The notes: a model not told the origin generated them from the letters alone. Positions 46,173 through 58,505 are shown, counted from the first letter of the stretch. The stretch is 64,000 bases of DNA from Larix kaempferi (GCA_027924585.1 BSBM01000092.1:12151501-12215500), one strand, 5' to 3'. Numbers and translations are program-made.

Positions 46173-49100
46173 ATGGCCGCCCATTGTGATATTCTACTTA
46201 ACAGTTCCAACTATTTCTCATGGAAATCTCGTATGGAGGATGTTCTACGAAGTAGGGGACTTTTCAGAATTACCACAGGGAAAGAAAAAGAACCCACTGA
46301 TGATGATAAGAAAATAAAATGGGCAAATAGATGTGATGAAGCTCGTGGATTGATTGGGATGTCAATCTCTACTGATTTGCGATTCCACATATCTGGAATT
46401 GATGAACCTAATACTGCTTGGGACAAGTTGGAAACTGTGTTTGGTAAACACAATGAAATTCGAGGTCACCAACTCGAAAATGAGTTGATTTCTTTAAATC
46501 CAAGTGACTTTTCATGCATTCAAGATTATTTATCTAAGTACAAAACTCTCAAGCTTTTATGTGCAGAATGTAAGATTGAGAGGGAAGACAAACAGTGCAT
46601 TTATCATATTCTTTCCAAACTTGGACCTGCATATTCTGTTTTTGTATCTACATTTTACTCCATGAAAGCATCATTGAATGCAGCTAGCTATCAAGAGCCT
46701 AGTCTTGAATCCTTTTGTGATTCTTTGATTAGGGAACAAGATAAACTCATTCATCTTGGAATAATAAACAATGCAGATACATCTGGGAAAGCATTATTGT
46801 CCCAACAGAAAGAAAAGTCCAAGCTTCCCAAGAAACAAAATTTTCGCAATAATAAGTCAAACAAGGGTCCAAAACCCTCTCAGTCAGCTCCTTCTTTAAA
46901 AAATGACAAAGGATCCAAGCAAAAAGGCAAGAAGACTGAGCGTCATTGCAACTATTGCGGGAAAGATAATCATGATGAATCTAAGTGTTTCAAGAAGATG
47001 GCAGCCTTGGAAGCAGCAATGAAGAAGCACCACATCAGCCTAGATTCGCCATCAGAATCTACCTCTCATGGACATGCACTTTGTGCTTCTGGTTATTCTT
47101 ATAATGCATCTTCTTCTTCTACTTCAAATGAATGGCTCATTGATTCTGGAGCATCTTATCATATGGCTAAGGATCAAGCCATCTTTTCTACTATGCATGA
47201 ATGTAACACCAAACAAATATTTGTTGGTGATGATAGATCTCTAAGTGTTGTAGGAGCTGGAACAGTTCCAGTAGATAATGGTCATTTTAGTGATGTACTA
47301 TGTGTTCCAAGAATTTCCTGCAATTTGTTATCAGTCTATCAGATCACTCATTCTGGTGAAGGTAAAACTGTGACCTTTACACCTCACCAAGTTGTAATCA
47401 AGGATTTTAAAGATCCTCAACAGGTTCTAGCTACCGGAATTGTTGATGATATTACCAGGTTGTACAAGTTTAACAACTTTGGGTCATCACCTTTCCCTTC
47501 AGTTTTTGTTGCTCATAGTGATAACTTGAGCAAACTTTGGCATGAGCGATTTGGTCACTTAAATTATCGCTCATTGCAACAACTATGTAAAGAAAATATG
47601 GTGACAGGTCTTCCGATGGTATCTTGCAGAGATGGTGTTTGTTCCGGTTGTGTACTTGGAAAACATCATCGGGACAGTTTTGACAAACGTGCCTCTTGGC
47701 ACGCCTCGGTTCCCTTGGAGCTTGTGCATAGTGACTTATGTGGTCCTCTTCCATCTGCTTCCTTTTCTGGTTTCAAGTATTTCTTAACTTTCATTGATGA
47801 TTACACCAGACGCACTTGGGTTTATTTCCTAAAACTTAAGAGCGAAGTATTTAACATGTTCTTGGCCTACAAGGCCCTTGTTGAAAAACAATCTGGTCAT
47901 CAAATTATTAAGTTAAGATCTGACAATGGAGGAGAATATGTTAACAAACAGTTCACTACTTTCTGCACTGAACAAGGCATCCAACAACAGCACACTGTTC
48001 CATATACACCACAACAAAATGGTGTAGCTGAGCGGAAGAACCGCACTTTAAAAGAAATGGCTAATTGTATGATCCAATCTAAGGGACTAAGTCTTCAATT
48101 TTGGGCTGAAGCCATAAATTGTGCAAATTACATAGTTAATCGCACCCCCACAAAAGCATTACAAGGTATAACACCGGAAGAAGCATGGAGTAAAATTAAA
48201 CCTGATGTAAGTCACTTTCGTGTGTTTGGTAGTGAAGCATGGGCTCACATTCCGGATGAAAAACGGAAAGCATTGCAGCCTAAAAGTGAAAAGTGCATAT
48301 TTGTTGGATATTCTGAAGATGTAAAAGGTTATAGACTTCTTCAACCACATTCTCATGCTATAATCATTAGAAGAGATGTTAAATTTGATGAAAATATCTT
48401 GGCCTGCGAGCCTAACTCGGCGAGTGTGCCATCTTTGGCCTGCGAGCCTGATTCGGCGTTTGTGCCTTCTTCTTCTTCTTCCAACTTCCTTGACAGGTTT
48501 CCAACTCCAGTTTCTGATGATGACAGTGAGGATGAAAATCCACCTCCGCTTGCTCATGTTCCTCCAGTTGCACCAGCACAAGTGCTTCCTCGATGGGTCC
48601 GTTCAACATGTGAAGCAGCTGGTGATCTTGCCGGTGATCCTAGAGATCAACGCCGAACACGTTCTCAGTTTCAGCGAGCCTCTTCTCTTTTGGCTCAAGT
48701 TTCCGAGAATCATGATCCAGAGACTTTTGCAGAAGCTTCAGGGAATCCAGATTGGGATGCAGCCATGGATGAAGAATATCGTTCCTTAATGGCGAACGAT
48801 ACTTGGGATCTTGTACCTCTTCCAAAAGGAAGAAAACTTGTCAGATGTAAATGGGTCTACAGAACTAAGTATGCATCAGATGGAAGTGTTGAAAGACTTA
48901 AGGCAAGATTAGTTGCCAAAGGTTTTTCTCAAGTTGAAGGGATTGACTACAATGAAACCTTTGCTCCCGTCGCCAAAATGAACTCCATCCGCCTTGTTCT
49001 TTCCCTTGCAGCCTTACACAACTGGGAAGTCCATCAAATGGATGTCAAGTCTGCCTTCTTACATGGTGATTTACAGGAGGAAATTTACATGGAACAACCT

Positions 49101-50252
49101 CCTGGCTATGTTCAGAATAACTCTAGCCTTGTCTGTCGCCTTAAGAAATCCTTATATGGCCTTAAGCAAGCTCCTAGAGCTTGGTATGCCAAAATGGATA
49201 ACTTTCTCCTTGACACAGGTTTTTCTAGATGCCATTCTGACCCCAATGTCTATACCAAGAAAGTAGGAAACCATCTCATCATACTTGTTCTATATGTTGA
49301 TGACCTTATTCTTACTGGTAGTGACCCTAAGCTTATAACCCATGTGAAATCTAGTCTTAAACAAACTTTTGAAATGTCAGACTTAGGACATTTGCATTAT
49401 TTTCTTGGTCTCCAAGTTCTGCAAACCAAAGAAGGAATCTTTCTTTCTCAGTCTAAGTATGCTTGTGACCTTCTTCGTCGCTTTCACATGGAAGATTGTA
49501 CACCAGCCCCTTCTCCCTTCCAGTCTGGAGTCAAACTTTCTGCCACTTGTACTTCACCTGAAGTCGATGCCACCTTGTATCGTCAGCTTGTTGGTTGTCT
49601 CTTATACTTGACTCATTCCCGTCCTGACCTTTCCTTTGCCGTCGGTAGAGTTGCCCGTTATATGCAGACACCTCATGAAAGTCACTGGAAAGCAGCTAAA
49701 AGAATACTTCGATATATTCGAGGTACAGTTCAGTTTGGGATTCATTACAGTACAGGGGGGAAACCTTTGTTGGTTGGTTTCACTGATTCAGATTGGGCCG
49801 GCGATCCTGATGATCGAAAGTCTACTGCAGGTTATGTTTTCAGTCTGGGATCTGGACCTATTACTTGGGCTTGTAAGAAACAACAAGCTCTTGCTCTTTC
49901 TTCAGCAGAGGCAGAATATCGAGCAGCAGTTAATGCCAGTCAGGAAGCTTTATGGCTTCGACAGATCCTTTCAGAGTTTGGATTCGAGCAGCAGCAGCCT
50001 ACTCCACTTTGGTGCGATAATCAAAGTGCCATCAAGCTTGCCAAAGATCCAGTTCTACATCAACGCAGCAAACACATTGAGCTACACATGCACTTCATCA
50101 GAAATCTTGTTCATGATCGTGTTCTTGAAGTGCTCTTTTGCCCTACAGATGATCAAGTTGCAGACATCTTCACCAAGTCTCTTACAGAAGCGAAGTTTTC
50201 TAAACTTCGATCTATGTTAGGAGTTCAGGAACTTGTCATTAAGGGGGGATAG
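46173..50252 (+). CDS. Ty1/copia gag-pol polyprotein, intact
   Basis: The 1,359-residue ORF makes the structural and enzymatic proteins of H in one frame. Gag is at about 1-255, with the CCHC knuckle CNYCGKDNHDESKC at 259-272. The protease motif IDSGAS has its catalytic Asp at 324. The integrase zinc site uses H457, H462, C490 and C493, and its D,D-35-E triad is D521, D584 and E620. RT begins at about 880, with LVLYVDDLILTG (catalytic YVDD 1041-1044). RNase H has D1205, E1246 or nearby in SSAEAEY, and D1282, ending with DIFTKSL. Integrase before RT defines Ty1/copia. All catalytic residues expected for the family are present. The chosen ATG lies 1.2 kb after the primer site and starts a typical Gag (MAAHCDILLNSSNYFSW). 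Gag and Pol are not separated by a stop or frameshift, so their ratio must be set in another way. Confidence 0.97.
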   Translation: MAAHCDILLNSSNYFSWKSRMEDVLRSRGLFRITTGKEKEPTDDDKKIKWANRCDEARGLIGMSISTDLRFHISGIDEPNTAWDKLETVFGKHNEIRGHQLENELISLNPSDFSCIQDYLSKYKTLKLLCAECKIEREDKQCIYHILSKLGPAYSVFVSTFYSMKASLNAASYQEPSLESFCDSLIREQDKLIHLGIINNADTSGKALLSQQKEKSKLPKKQNFRNNKSNKGPKPSQSAPSLKNDKGSKQKGKKTERHCNYCGKDNHDESKCFKKMAALEAAMKKHHISLDSPSESTSHGHALCASGYSYNASSSSTSNEWLIDSGASYHMAKDQAIFSTMHECNTKQIFVGDDRSLSVVGAGTVPVDNGHFSDVLCVPRISCNLLSVYQITHSGEGKTVTFTPHQVVIKDFKDPQQVLATGIVDDITRLYKFNNFGSSPFPSVFVAHSDNLSKLWHERFGHLNYRSLQQLCKENMVTGLPMVSCRDGVCSGCVLGKHHRDSFDKRASWHASVPLELVHSDLCGPLPSASFSGFKYFLTFIDDYTRRTWVYFLKLKSEVFNMFLAYKALVEKQSGHQIIKLRSDNGGEYVNKQFTTFCTEQGIQQQHTVPYTPQQNGVAERKNRTLKEMANCMIQSKGLSLQFWAEAINCANYIVNRTPTKALQGITPEEAWSKIKPDVSHFRVFGSEAWAHIPDEKRKALQPKSEKCIFVGYSEDVKGYRLLQPHSHAIIIRRDVKFDENILACEPNSASVPSLACEPDSAFVPSSSSSNFLDRFPTPVSDDDSEDENPPPLAHVPPVAPAQVLPRWVRSTCEAAGDLAGDPRDQRRTRSQFQRASSLLAQVSENHDPETFAEASGNPDWDAAMDEEYRSLMANDTWDLVPLPKGRKLVRCKWVYRTKYASDGSVERLKARLVAKGFSQVEGIDYNETFAPVAKMNSIRLVLSLAALHNWEVHQMDVKSAFLHGDLQEEIYMEQPPGYVQNNSSLVCRLKKSLYGLKQAPRAWYAKMDNFLLDTGFSRCHSDPNVYTKKVGNHLIILVLYVDDLILTGSDPKLITHVKSSLKQTFEMSDLGHLHYFLGLQVLQTKEGIFLSQSKYACDLLRRFHMEDCTPAPSPFQSGVKLSATCTSPEVDATLYRQLVGCLLYLTHSRPDLSFAVGRVARYMQTPHESHWKAAKRILRYIRGTVQFGIHYSTGGKPLLVGFTDSDWAGDPDDRKSTAGYVFSLGSGPITWACKKQQALALSSAEAEYRAAVNASQEALWLRQILSEFGFEQQQPTPLWCDNQSAIKLAKDPVLHQRSKHIELHMHFIRNLVHDRVLEVLFCPTDDQVADIFTKSLTEAKFSKLRSMLGVQELVIKGG

Positions 50253-50334
50253 GCTCTAATGCCTCCTTCCTTCTCCTAATAGTGTCACTTTTGTAAATCC
50301 TTCAATCCTATCCCAAGTTGTTCTTAAGGGGGGA
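50253..50334 (+). promoter_or_regulatory. Polypurine tract region of H
   Basis: AAGGGGGGA at 50,326-50,334 directly precedes the 3' LTR. A second, nearly identical run AAGGGGGGA lies at 50,241-50,249, overlapping the end of the gag-pol ORF, an upstream duplicate of the priming site. Confidence 0.85.
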
Positions 50335-50792
50335 TGTTAGGATATTTAGACACTTAGGAGTTAGTTAAGATCAACTTGTGTAATATATCCGTTAGGGATA
50401 GTGTGTTTCTTTAGTATGCATTAGTATGCATTTGTAAATACTTAATCCGACGGTCACGATATGTTTCCGACATAGAGTGATCCGACGGCTCAACTTCTCT
50501 TAGATCAAACCTAACCTTGATCCGTGGCTTAACACCCGATTGGTCCATGATCTCTATTTAAAGAGCATGGAGGGTCATTGTTTAGTTGATCGATTATGAG
50601 AAGCTCATTTGTAACTTTCTTTCTTTGCATAATAAATTGTCCCGTAGAAGCTATTTGGCCGGGGCCGTGGAGTGTTTCCCTCAAGAGGGTTTAAACCACG
50701 TCAAAACATCGGTGTGTTGATCTGTGATCTGTTTGTGTGAAGTGGTTGCTCTTGGTGTTCGGTCCTTTGGTAGTACCCTGTGTACTCGAACA
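50335..50792 (+). mobile_element. 3' LTR of H
   Basis: This is the same length as the 5' LTR and differs by one base as read. It ends CGAACA before the target duplication. Confidence 0.95.
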
Positions 50793-50797
50793 AATTT

Positions 50798-53700
50798 TTG
50801 AGATATATGTGAGCGCCAAACTCCTTTAAACACCACCACTTGTCGACATGCGGGGAGGTTGAGTTGGTGAATCTACCAATTGGCATTTGAGCATGTCTCC
50901 TGATCTTACAATTAAGTGATCCGTTATCTGGGGGATTTGGGGGAAGGCGAACTGGACTAAAAAAGGAAGAGATGTTGGGAAAGAAGGGGGGCTCAGCGTG
51001 GAGTTACGAAGAAATCTGCGCAATAGGGTCAGTGCCTAGCTAATGGCTTTCTGTATAGAAACCAAGAGTTCTGCATATTGGAGGCATGCGGAGGAGGATC
51101 TCAACAATTGGTGATGGAGAAGCTCTCGAGAAAGTGCCCTGCGTTATCTAGCTGCTCCATTATCCTGATCAGGTTTTATATTCTCTGCCATAGATTCGTA
51201 GTCCTTTTTAGCACAACGCTTGGTTGGTAGCATTGTATTTTCTTCCTTACAGTACATATATATTTTTCATCTTAACGTGACAAACGTTGAGTCAATAGAA
51301 CTCCAAAATTGTTGATCGTTTTACACATAACTGCATACCTTAATTAACCAGTGATCTCATGGATTTATGTATTTAGTCTGAATCGATCCATGCAAAACCT
51401 TGGTATTTTTGTTAGTTATAGGAGCTGGTGATCGGCTGGGCGATCTTGGATCATCCCAGGCCATTTTCTTTCCAGCCGTATAGTAAAACCTGTTTGGAAT
51501 TCTGCGTGTTTTCTCACAGAACTGTGCTCCTTAGCTAGTCCACTTATGATTTTCGACCAGTTCAATAGTGAAAATTTCTACTTTTGAACTTCGTACTTAT
51601 ATTTTAACACTGGACAGAACCTTGTAAAGATCTGGCGTTAGCTGGTGACCCTGCACATGGTGTGTGAGAGACACGATGGGTCACTTGGCAGAGGTATAAA
51701 AAATTACTATGTAGTATAGTGATTGTCGGAGCCGACTCTTGAAGGTGATTATTTAGATCGTTTCCAACTGATGAAGCCGACCTTGTCAAGTTTATCTCAC
51801 TTTAGTTATGTTTTGACTTCTGCGTTTTTTTTTTGCTGTTGCCCCGATTTGTGCCTTTCGACCTTAGCGTGACAAATGGAGCTAAAAACTCAGACCCCTT
51901 GTTTGATCGTTATTATATATATGTTATGCCTGGAGATAGAAAGTGATAATCCATGGAAAGGGTTTTCAGAACCCCATTTTATTTATCTAATATGCAGCCA
52001 AGAAAGCTGGGCAAGATCAATCCCATGCTTATAGCTACACCGACCTTTTCCGATAGCTAATTCGCTTGATACGATTCGATCTTGTTCAGAAATCTATTCG
52101 GGTTATTTTTCTACATGCACTTTGCTTGATAGAGTTCAATTTTGTATACAGATCTGTTCTTGTTATCTCCGCCTTCACCTTCTTAATCCAATTGCTTTGT
52201 AAATTTAGAAGATACCTGGCGATATTTCTCAGAGATCTGATCGCAGGGACATTCCATCTACGTTGGGTCTAGATTGCAGAATCCCCTGCGTATAAACTCT
52301 AGATTGCATTCATAGAACTCCTTTTTTTATATTTTTTTATTTGTAGAGGTTGTTAATAGATTCTTAGATCTCTGAACACCGCTATCCCTTACTGCCACGG
52401 GTTGTGAGCCGATAGATCTCTATATTCGAGGCTGCCCCGATCTCGGAACGCCTTGTGTTCTTCGATATTTTTGTATTTTAGTCTTTTAACTACCGAAGTT
52501 TTTGATGTGTGTGTATTTATTGACTTCCTACCTTTGCGTTTGACTTCAGATTTATTACTGTATAAATATGGAATGAAACCCGATAAACCATGTTATTTCT
52601 CTAGATTACGATCCTTGCATCTAGGGTTTGATATTCATTGGTTAGAAGCATTGTTACCATTCAAATCCTTTCCTGTAGATCTGCTTAGAGCCTTACGTGT
52701 TGATAGAAGGCCGATGCCTCTTGTTCTTTATCTGTATTGATAATCCCTGCAAGTTGAAATGCCAGTATGCCTACTGAAAATATTGTATTGATTCATGACA
52801 TCGGTCCAAATAATGTAATATTTGGTTAATAATATATTTATTGGTTACTAAGCTTTAGTTGTCTAAATCTCCGTACAATGAAACGTATATGGAGTATTAG
52901 TAGTGTGCTGTTAAAATTTTTCATACTTTTGTATGTTGAAACTCTCCTTGTGAGCTCGTTGATGGAGAGTGGAACGACGAGGTAGAGAGTTGAACTTCCG
53001 GGAGAAACTAGGTTGAGAGATTTGTTTTCTAGATCTGGAAATTATGTAAGGAATTATACAAGTCTGAAACTATGTTAAGAGATTTTATGGGTCTGAAATA
53101 GTGCGCCATTGTCTGCTCTGTTTATGTTATTATTTATAGGCATGTCCCTGAAAGTATGTATTTTAAAGTGTATAGGTGTATTAAATAGAGATGGGATTCT
53201 GTACTTATTGGAGTTAGGGATGGATGTCTTAATAATGCTTCGGGAGGAAGCATTGAGAAAGTGTAATATCGCAACAGTTGAGTTGCTAGTTGTGAACCAT
53301 GTTGGTGAATAATAAAAAGATATGACTCTCTTTGGTGGACGTAGCCCCTTCTCGGTGAACCACGTGAAATATCGTCTCCTTCTTGTATGAACATGATGGT
53401 TGGTTGTGTCCAGTGATTCTTGGTAACATGCTGATTATGTTAATTGCCATGTAAATGTACTATTGTCAATGTTTTTATTTTATTATGTTAAAAACTGGTA
53501 TGAAGGTATCATGGTAAAGTAGCTGATTCTGTAGTCTCATGTGTACGACTATGGAGGGTCTCCTCGATTGAGTAATTATGATAACTTGGTGTTTTATATG
53601 TTGCTCCTCATGTGTTTTATATATTAAGAGTTTTTAATTGATTATGAAAATGTATTCTGGTCTAGAATGTTTCATAGGAAAAACTGATGATGCATGATGA

Positions 53701-53798
53701 ATGTTTCTATTTTAATTAATCGCTATTTACTCATGGAAGAATGTTAGGAAATTTTAAATTCATTACTTTAGTAACTCACATATTTGGGTAATGTGACA
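50798..53798 (+). other. Right part of element G, no gene
   Basis: This 3-kb stretch has only short frames, none recognisable. Phrases like 'gatctctatattcgaggctg' and 'ttgatattcattggttagaag' show it is not simple repeat DNA. It is somewhat richer in G and C than the surrounding intergenic DNA, as expected of a long LTR or untranslated leader. Confidence 0.4.
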
Positions 53799-53803
53799 TC
53801 AAG

Positions 53804-54192
53804 CATGATGGACAACAAATTATTTCTCCCACCTGAAATATTAAATGTTTGCCTCTACATGTCTGGATGATATGCATAGCGTTCCCTCCCATACATTGTA
53901 GTGCATTGAGGAGCAGCTGAGTCGTTGGGCTCATGAATCCATGAGATATTATGAAATCCATTTGGTAATTGGCATGCACTTTCTAGCATGTGCCCATCGC
54001 TATGATTTCGGTGATGGATAAGTCTGTTTGTATAAAAAAAATATCATTTTATGTCTAATAAAAGGAGTGAGGTTTTCTGGGCAGTTCGACCCTGTCTTAT
54101 TTCATCAATGGTTGCTATGTAGTGCTGAGTTTTAATACTGTTTTGGGGTGTATATTTGTTTTCGTGAACTGTCCATTGTGCCCCTTCCCACA
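53804..54192 (+). mobile_element. Second part of the 5' LTR of F
   Basis: It aligns with 58,119-58,505 of the 3' LTR with a few substitutions, for example 'catgatggacaacaaatta' against 'catgatagacagcaaatta'. Together with 43,699-43,762 it rebuilds a 453-bp LTR. Confidence 0.95.
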
Positions 54193-54194
54193 AT

Positions 54195-54206
54195 TGGTAT
54201 CAGAGC
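54195..54206 (+). promoter_or_regulatory. Primer binding site of F
   Basis: TGGTATCAGAGC starts two bases after the LTR end and is complementary to initiator tRNA-Met. Confidence 0.92.
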
Positions 54207-55740
54207 ACAGCTCTGTCCACCTACCATTCTGTTAGTTTGAGAGTGCTGAGAGGTCTACTGTAGGCATGAAAGGAAGAATTTGGCGTTGGCGTTAGCTGCC
54301 ACTGATTAAGTGTATTTACTATGGCAGATTGAGGCCCGTAGAGCCATAAACATGAGGCCCATTAATATTGAGGTCCGATGAGCCATGACCTGGAGATTGG
54401 TCTAGCGGCAAGATAAGTGAATCTTTCAATTTTGTAAGAGATATGACTGCCTAGTATGTAAATGAGAGTTTGGAGATTGGCTATGTGAAAGGTATGTGAG
54501 AAACATAAATAACTTAAAAGTTTGAACTTGCGCCTGCACAATGCGTGAAGATAAGTATGTAATAGTGAAGTTGCTTGATATTTATGCAAGCCTGCAAATA
54601 TGTAGCCATGGCTTTTATGTGATATTGGGGTTTGGCCTTGGCCAGTAAAAATAGGACCGTAGTCGGTGGTTAAAAGGAGAAAAGCTTGCAACAGCTTGTG
54701 CGTGGAGGAGGAGGTCGAGCTTCCACATGAGAATGAGTAGGGGTCGTAGCCCTAAGTGAATTAAAAGGTGGGTCGAAACCCAAGACTGTCTCTCTAGTTG
54801 AAGAGTGAAGAAGATAGCAGCTCTCTGTGTGAAGAATTTGAGGAAGCTTATCCTCAGCTTATTTGAATGGATTCATGTACTGTAGTCCAGGTAGAGACAA
54901 AGCTCTGTGTCCTGTGTAGTGATGGGTTATTTGTTTCATGCTAGGATATTGGGATGTTCATGCTGTCGTTAATGGTGAGAAGAAGCTGCGTGAAGAAAAG
55001 AGGAGCCGGTGAAGCATCTGTGTGGTTGATGGAGAGTTGCTAAATCGAGCTGATAGATGTGTGGAATTGCCCACCTGCTCTGTTAAAAACATTTTGATAT
55101 TTTGTAGAGATAAAGTTGTAGAGAAGAGCTGCTTGGTGTGTAGGTTAAGAAGGGTCTCTAGTGTTGTGAGCAATGGCAAGACGAGCCGTGTCAAACTGTT
55201 GCAGCTGTGGGCACGCGAAGCTGAAGGTTGAGCCACCGAGTTGGAAGAGCTATGATTGGTAGCCGCTGTGTGAAATTTTTTTAATGGTCGCTGTAGTTAA
55301 AAGGCCATGTGGTGAAGAAGGCGCCAACCCCGACTTATCTGAAGAGTCAGGGCATCTGCGTCCAACCGGTGAGAGAGGAATTTGATGGGTCGTTGCCCAT
55401 TGTAGAAGAACTCCTCATATTGTTGTGGAGAGCTGTGATGTGAAAGAGCTATCTCTCAGCCATGTCTGCTGGTGTGTGAGCTGAAGCTCTCTGCATATGA
55501 AGAAAGTGGAATGGTGTTGCCATGAAGCAGTCAAAGTCCTCAGAGTTGTTAAAGTCCTTGGTCCTCCTTAGTTCTGATGCGTTATTGTGCTCCCATGGGT
55601 TTAACAGTTGAGTAACCAGTTGTTTTTCCCGCGCATTGTAGCCAAAATTGTGGCCACGGCTGAATCTTCTGAAGGCCTTGTGGAATGGTTAAAACCCACA
55701 AAAGTGGTTCTCTCTGGTTGGTGCTCCCATAATATAATGG
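54207..55740 (+). other. Leader of F, no gene
   Basis: About 1.5 kb without a convincing frame. Loose repeats of 'gagctgtgtgaagaa' type phrases ('gaagagctgcttggtgtg', 'gaagctgaaggttgagcc') give a G-rich sense strand. Confidence 0.5.
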
Positions 55741-57870
55741 TTGAGCTGGTTGCAAGAAGTCACTGTGACTGAATTGACTGATTTTTGGGCATCGTCTGAA
55801 GAAATCCCAGGTGTTCCTGCACAGGCAGAGTTTAGCCATGTAGAAGAAAAGGGTTGTTGCCCGTGTTTAAAGAAATTGAGACCAAAAGAGCAGAAGCTCA
55901 GTGCTTTTTCAACAGAATCCAAGACAAAGATGGCGAAGAGCAGAAGACTCAAATTGTCCAAGGGAAAGAAATTCAAGTCTTGCATTGCAGATTTATACAC
56001 TGTAGCAGAGATGAAAACTGAAGAAGTCTTTCCTAACTTTCTGCCAATTCCAGTTTTCTCAGGTAAGAATGATGAGTTTTGGACTATTAAAATGAAAACT
56101 ATGTTTCGTGCTGAAGGTGTATTGAATTGTGTTGAAAATGATTGTAATGAACCTTATAATGAGGCAAGTGATGCCTCTACATTATACCTCATACATCAAG
56201 CCATGGAAGACAATGTTTTCCACATTGTTGCTGATGCAACCAGTGCTAAAGAAGCCTGGGAAAAATTGAGAAGAGAATTTGGTGTAAGGGGGAGCAATGC
56301 TGAGCTATATGGCTTAGAAATTCAGAATGTAGATGCAGTTGTCATTGACAATGCTGAGAGTTGTAATGAGTTTAAAGAACTAGTTGCTGAAGCAAAAGAT
56401 AAGATTGAAGATGCAAAGACTAAAGGTGTAAAAGAAGAGAAAAGCAATTTTGAAAATATTTTGATGAAAGATGAAAGCAGCCTTGTAGATGCTGCAACAC
56501 AAAACAACGTTGAAATTAAAATGGTTGAAATTGTTATTGCTGAAAATGAAGCTGAATTTTATGAATTTCATGAAAATGTTAATGTTTTAGACAATCTCCA
56601 GAATGATGTGATAGGTGCTGAAGCACATACAATCGAAGACAAGTTTGCAGAAGAGAAATTTGAAAAGGTAAAGAAAGAAGTCTTCTTGTGTGTTGCAGAA
56701 CAATTTGAAAGAATTGAAGATTGCATGCATCAGAATGCGAGAGACGTGGAATATAAACTTGAAGAAATTGACAACAATCTCATTGTTAATGGTGAATATT
56801 TCAAAATAATGGATGAAGATACTAAGTCTGAAGTTGATAATGAGCAGCAGCTCATGCAAGATCTACCAGAGAAATCTGAAGTTACAGATTGTGGAAATTA
56901 TGCAATATATGAATCAAAGGTTGAAATGGGATTGAAAAATGTGCCAGAAAGCACAAATGTTGTTTTTGCTGACAATGTATGTAGTTTTGTAGATGAATGT
57001 AGTGAAGCTAAAGACTCTACAGGTAAAAATGTTGAAGATGATGATAATAGGATCCCTTTACATGCTGCAAGACTTTTTGAATCTGAAATTGAAAAAGGGT
57101 CGATTTATGATGAAGAATTTCTGGGTGAAGCTGAAAAGATTGCACTTGAAAATGAAATTAAATTAATTTTTAATCTGATTAATGGTGAAGAAGGTTCACT
57201 TTCTGCAGAATGCAATGAAGATGGAAATGCTGTAGATGTTCTTGATGAAGTGAAATTTAGGAATGCAGCTGAGGCAATACATGAAGACAATTCAGAAGTA
57301 AAAATTTCAGAATCAACAGAAGTTGATGAAGAACTATGTACAGATGATAAAACTCTTGAAAATATGATTGAAGAAATGTTTAAATTGGGTATAAAGTTGA
57401 AATCGACATAAAAACTATTGAATGGGGAAGAAGAAAATGTAAATAAAGATATGAGTTTAATTGCAGCAAAAATAATTAAAGAAATTGAAGGTGAAATGAA
57501 TGGTTATGATGAGAATGGAAGGGCTAATGCTGTAAATACTGAAGGAAATGCACATATTGAGCGGAGGAAAATTGAAGAACATATTGAGAATGAAACCCTT
57601 GCAAAATGGAGTCCTAAACAGATCAGGCACTACTATCAGTTGATTGCATGGCAGCAGCTTGTTCAATGTAAGGTGGATATGTTACAGCTTAAAAGTTTTG
57701 AGTACAGTTGGAAGAAAGCCATTGAAAACTTTGATGATGATGATGGAAGAATGAGGCCAAAGGATGCTGAAGATAGCAGATATGAAGAATCAAAGAAGAA
57801 AGTGAAAATGAAGAAGCCAAAGAACAGCTGGTTCAAGGTCTGGAGTCAACTAAAATTGAGAAGGTGTTAA
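55741..57870 (+). pseudogene. Gag-like protein fused to a long acidic region (element F)
   Basis: A 556-codon frame ends at a TAA (57,409-57,411). The same frame then continues, KLLNGEEENVN, for about 152 more codons to 57,870, so one stop splits a frame of about 709 codons. Residues ~95-185 (PIPVFSGKNDEFWTIKMKTM, then DATSAKEAWEKLRREFG) match the N-terminal Gag domain of copia elements (DUF4219/UBN2 type). After that comes a long stretch rich in Glu, Asp and Asn with no similarity I know. The last part becomes basic (KKKVKMKKPKNSW). No zinc knuckle, protease, integrase or RT follows. The start near 55,741 is the first ATG, and the true start could be the Met preceding AKSRRLKLSKG. The stop may be a mutation or may separate two products. 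Confidence 0.65.
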
Positions 57871-58040
57871 CAGGTTTAAATTTTCAGATGCATGTTTTTT
57901 GAATAGTTTCGAATGCTTGTAATCCTAGCCAAGACTGAGACCGGCAGCGCATGTCTTTCAACCATATTTTGAAATCTATATTTTGTATGTCTGTAAGTAT
58001 GCTTATAAATCATGTTCTTGATGTTTTTGTTGTGGTTGAA

Positions 58041-58053
58041 AATTAAGGGGGAG
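58041..58053 (+). promoter_or_regulatory. Polypurine tract of F
   Basis: AATTAAGGGGGAG immediately precedes the 3' LTR start TGTTGG. Confidence 0.9.
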
Positions 58054-58505
58054 TGTTGGAATTAATTTCCAACCTATCTCATTTAGTGCGAATCTGTCTG
58101 GCAGATATGGATTCAAGCATGATAGACAGCAAATTATTTCTCCCACCTGAAATATTAAATGTTTACCTCTACATGTCTCGATGATATGCATAGCGTTCCC
58201 TCCCATACATTGTAGTGCATTGAGGAGCAGCTGAGTCGTTGGGCTCATGAATCCAAGAGATATTATGAAATCCATTTGGTAATCGGCATGCACTTTCTGG
58301 CATGTGCCCAGCCCTATGATTTCAGTGATGGATAAGTCTGTTTGTATAAAAAAAATATCAGTTTATGTCTAATAAAAGGAGTGAGGTTTTCTGGGCAGTT
58401 CGGCCTGTCTTATTTCATCAATGGCTGCTATGTAGTGCTGAGTTTTAATACTGTTTTGGGGTGTATATTTGTTTTCGTGAACTGTCCATTGCGCCCCTTC
58501 CCACA
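58054..58505 (+). mobile_element. 3' LTR of F (452 bp)
   Basis: Intact copy, TGTTGG to CCCACA, followed by the target duplication ATATC and the resumed host repeat 'tggcttaccggctg'. Confidence 0.95.

Noticed and set aside
48159-48789. Antisense and shifted frames inside the H gag-pol gene
   Set aside because: They are shadows of the intact 1,359-codon polyprotein.
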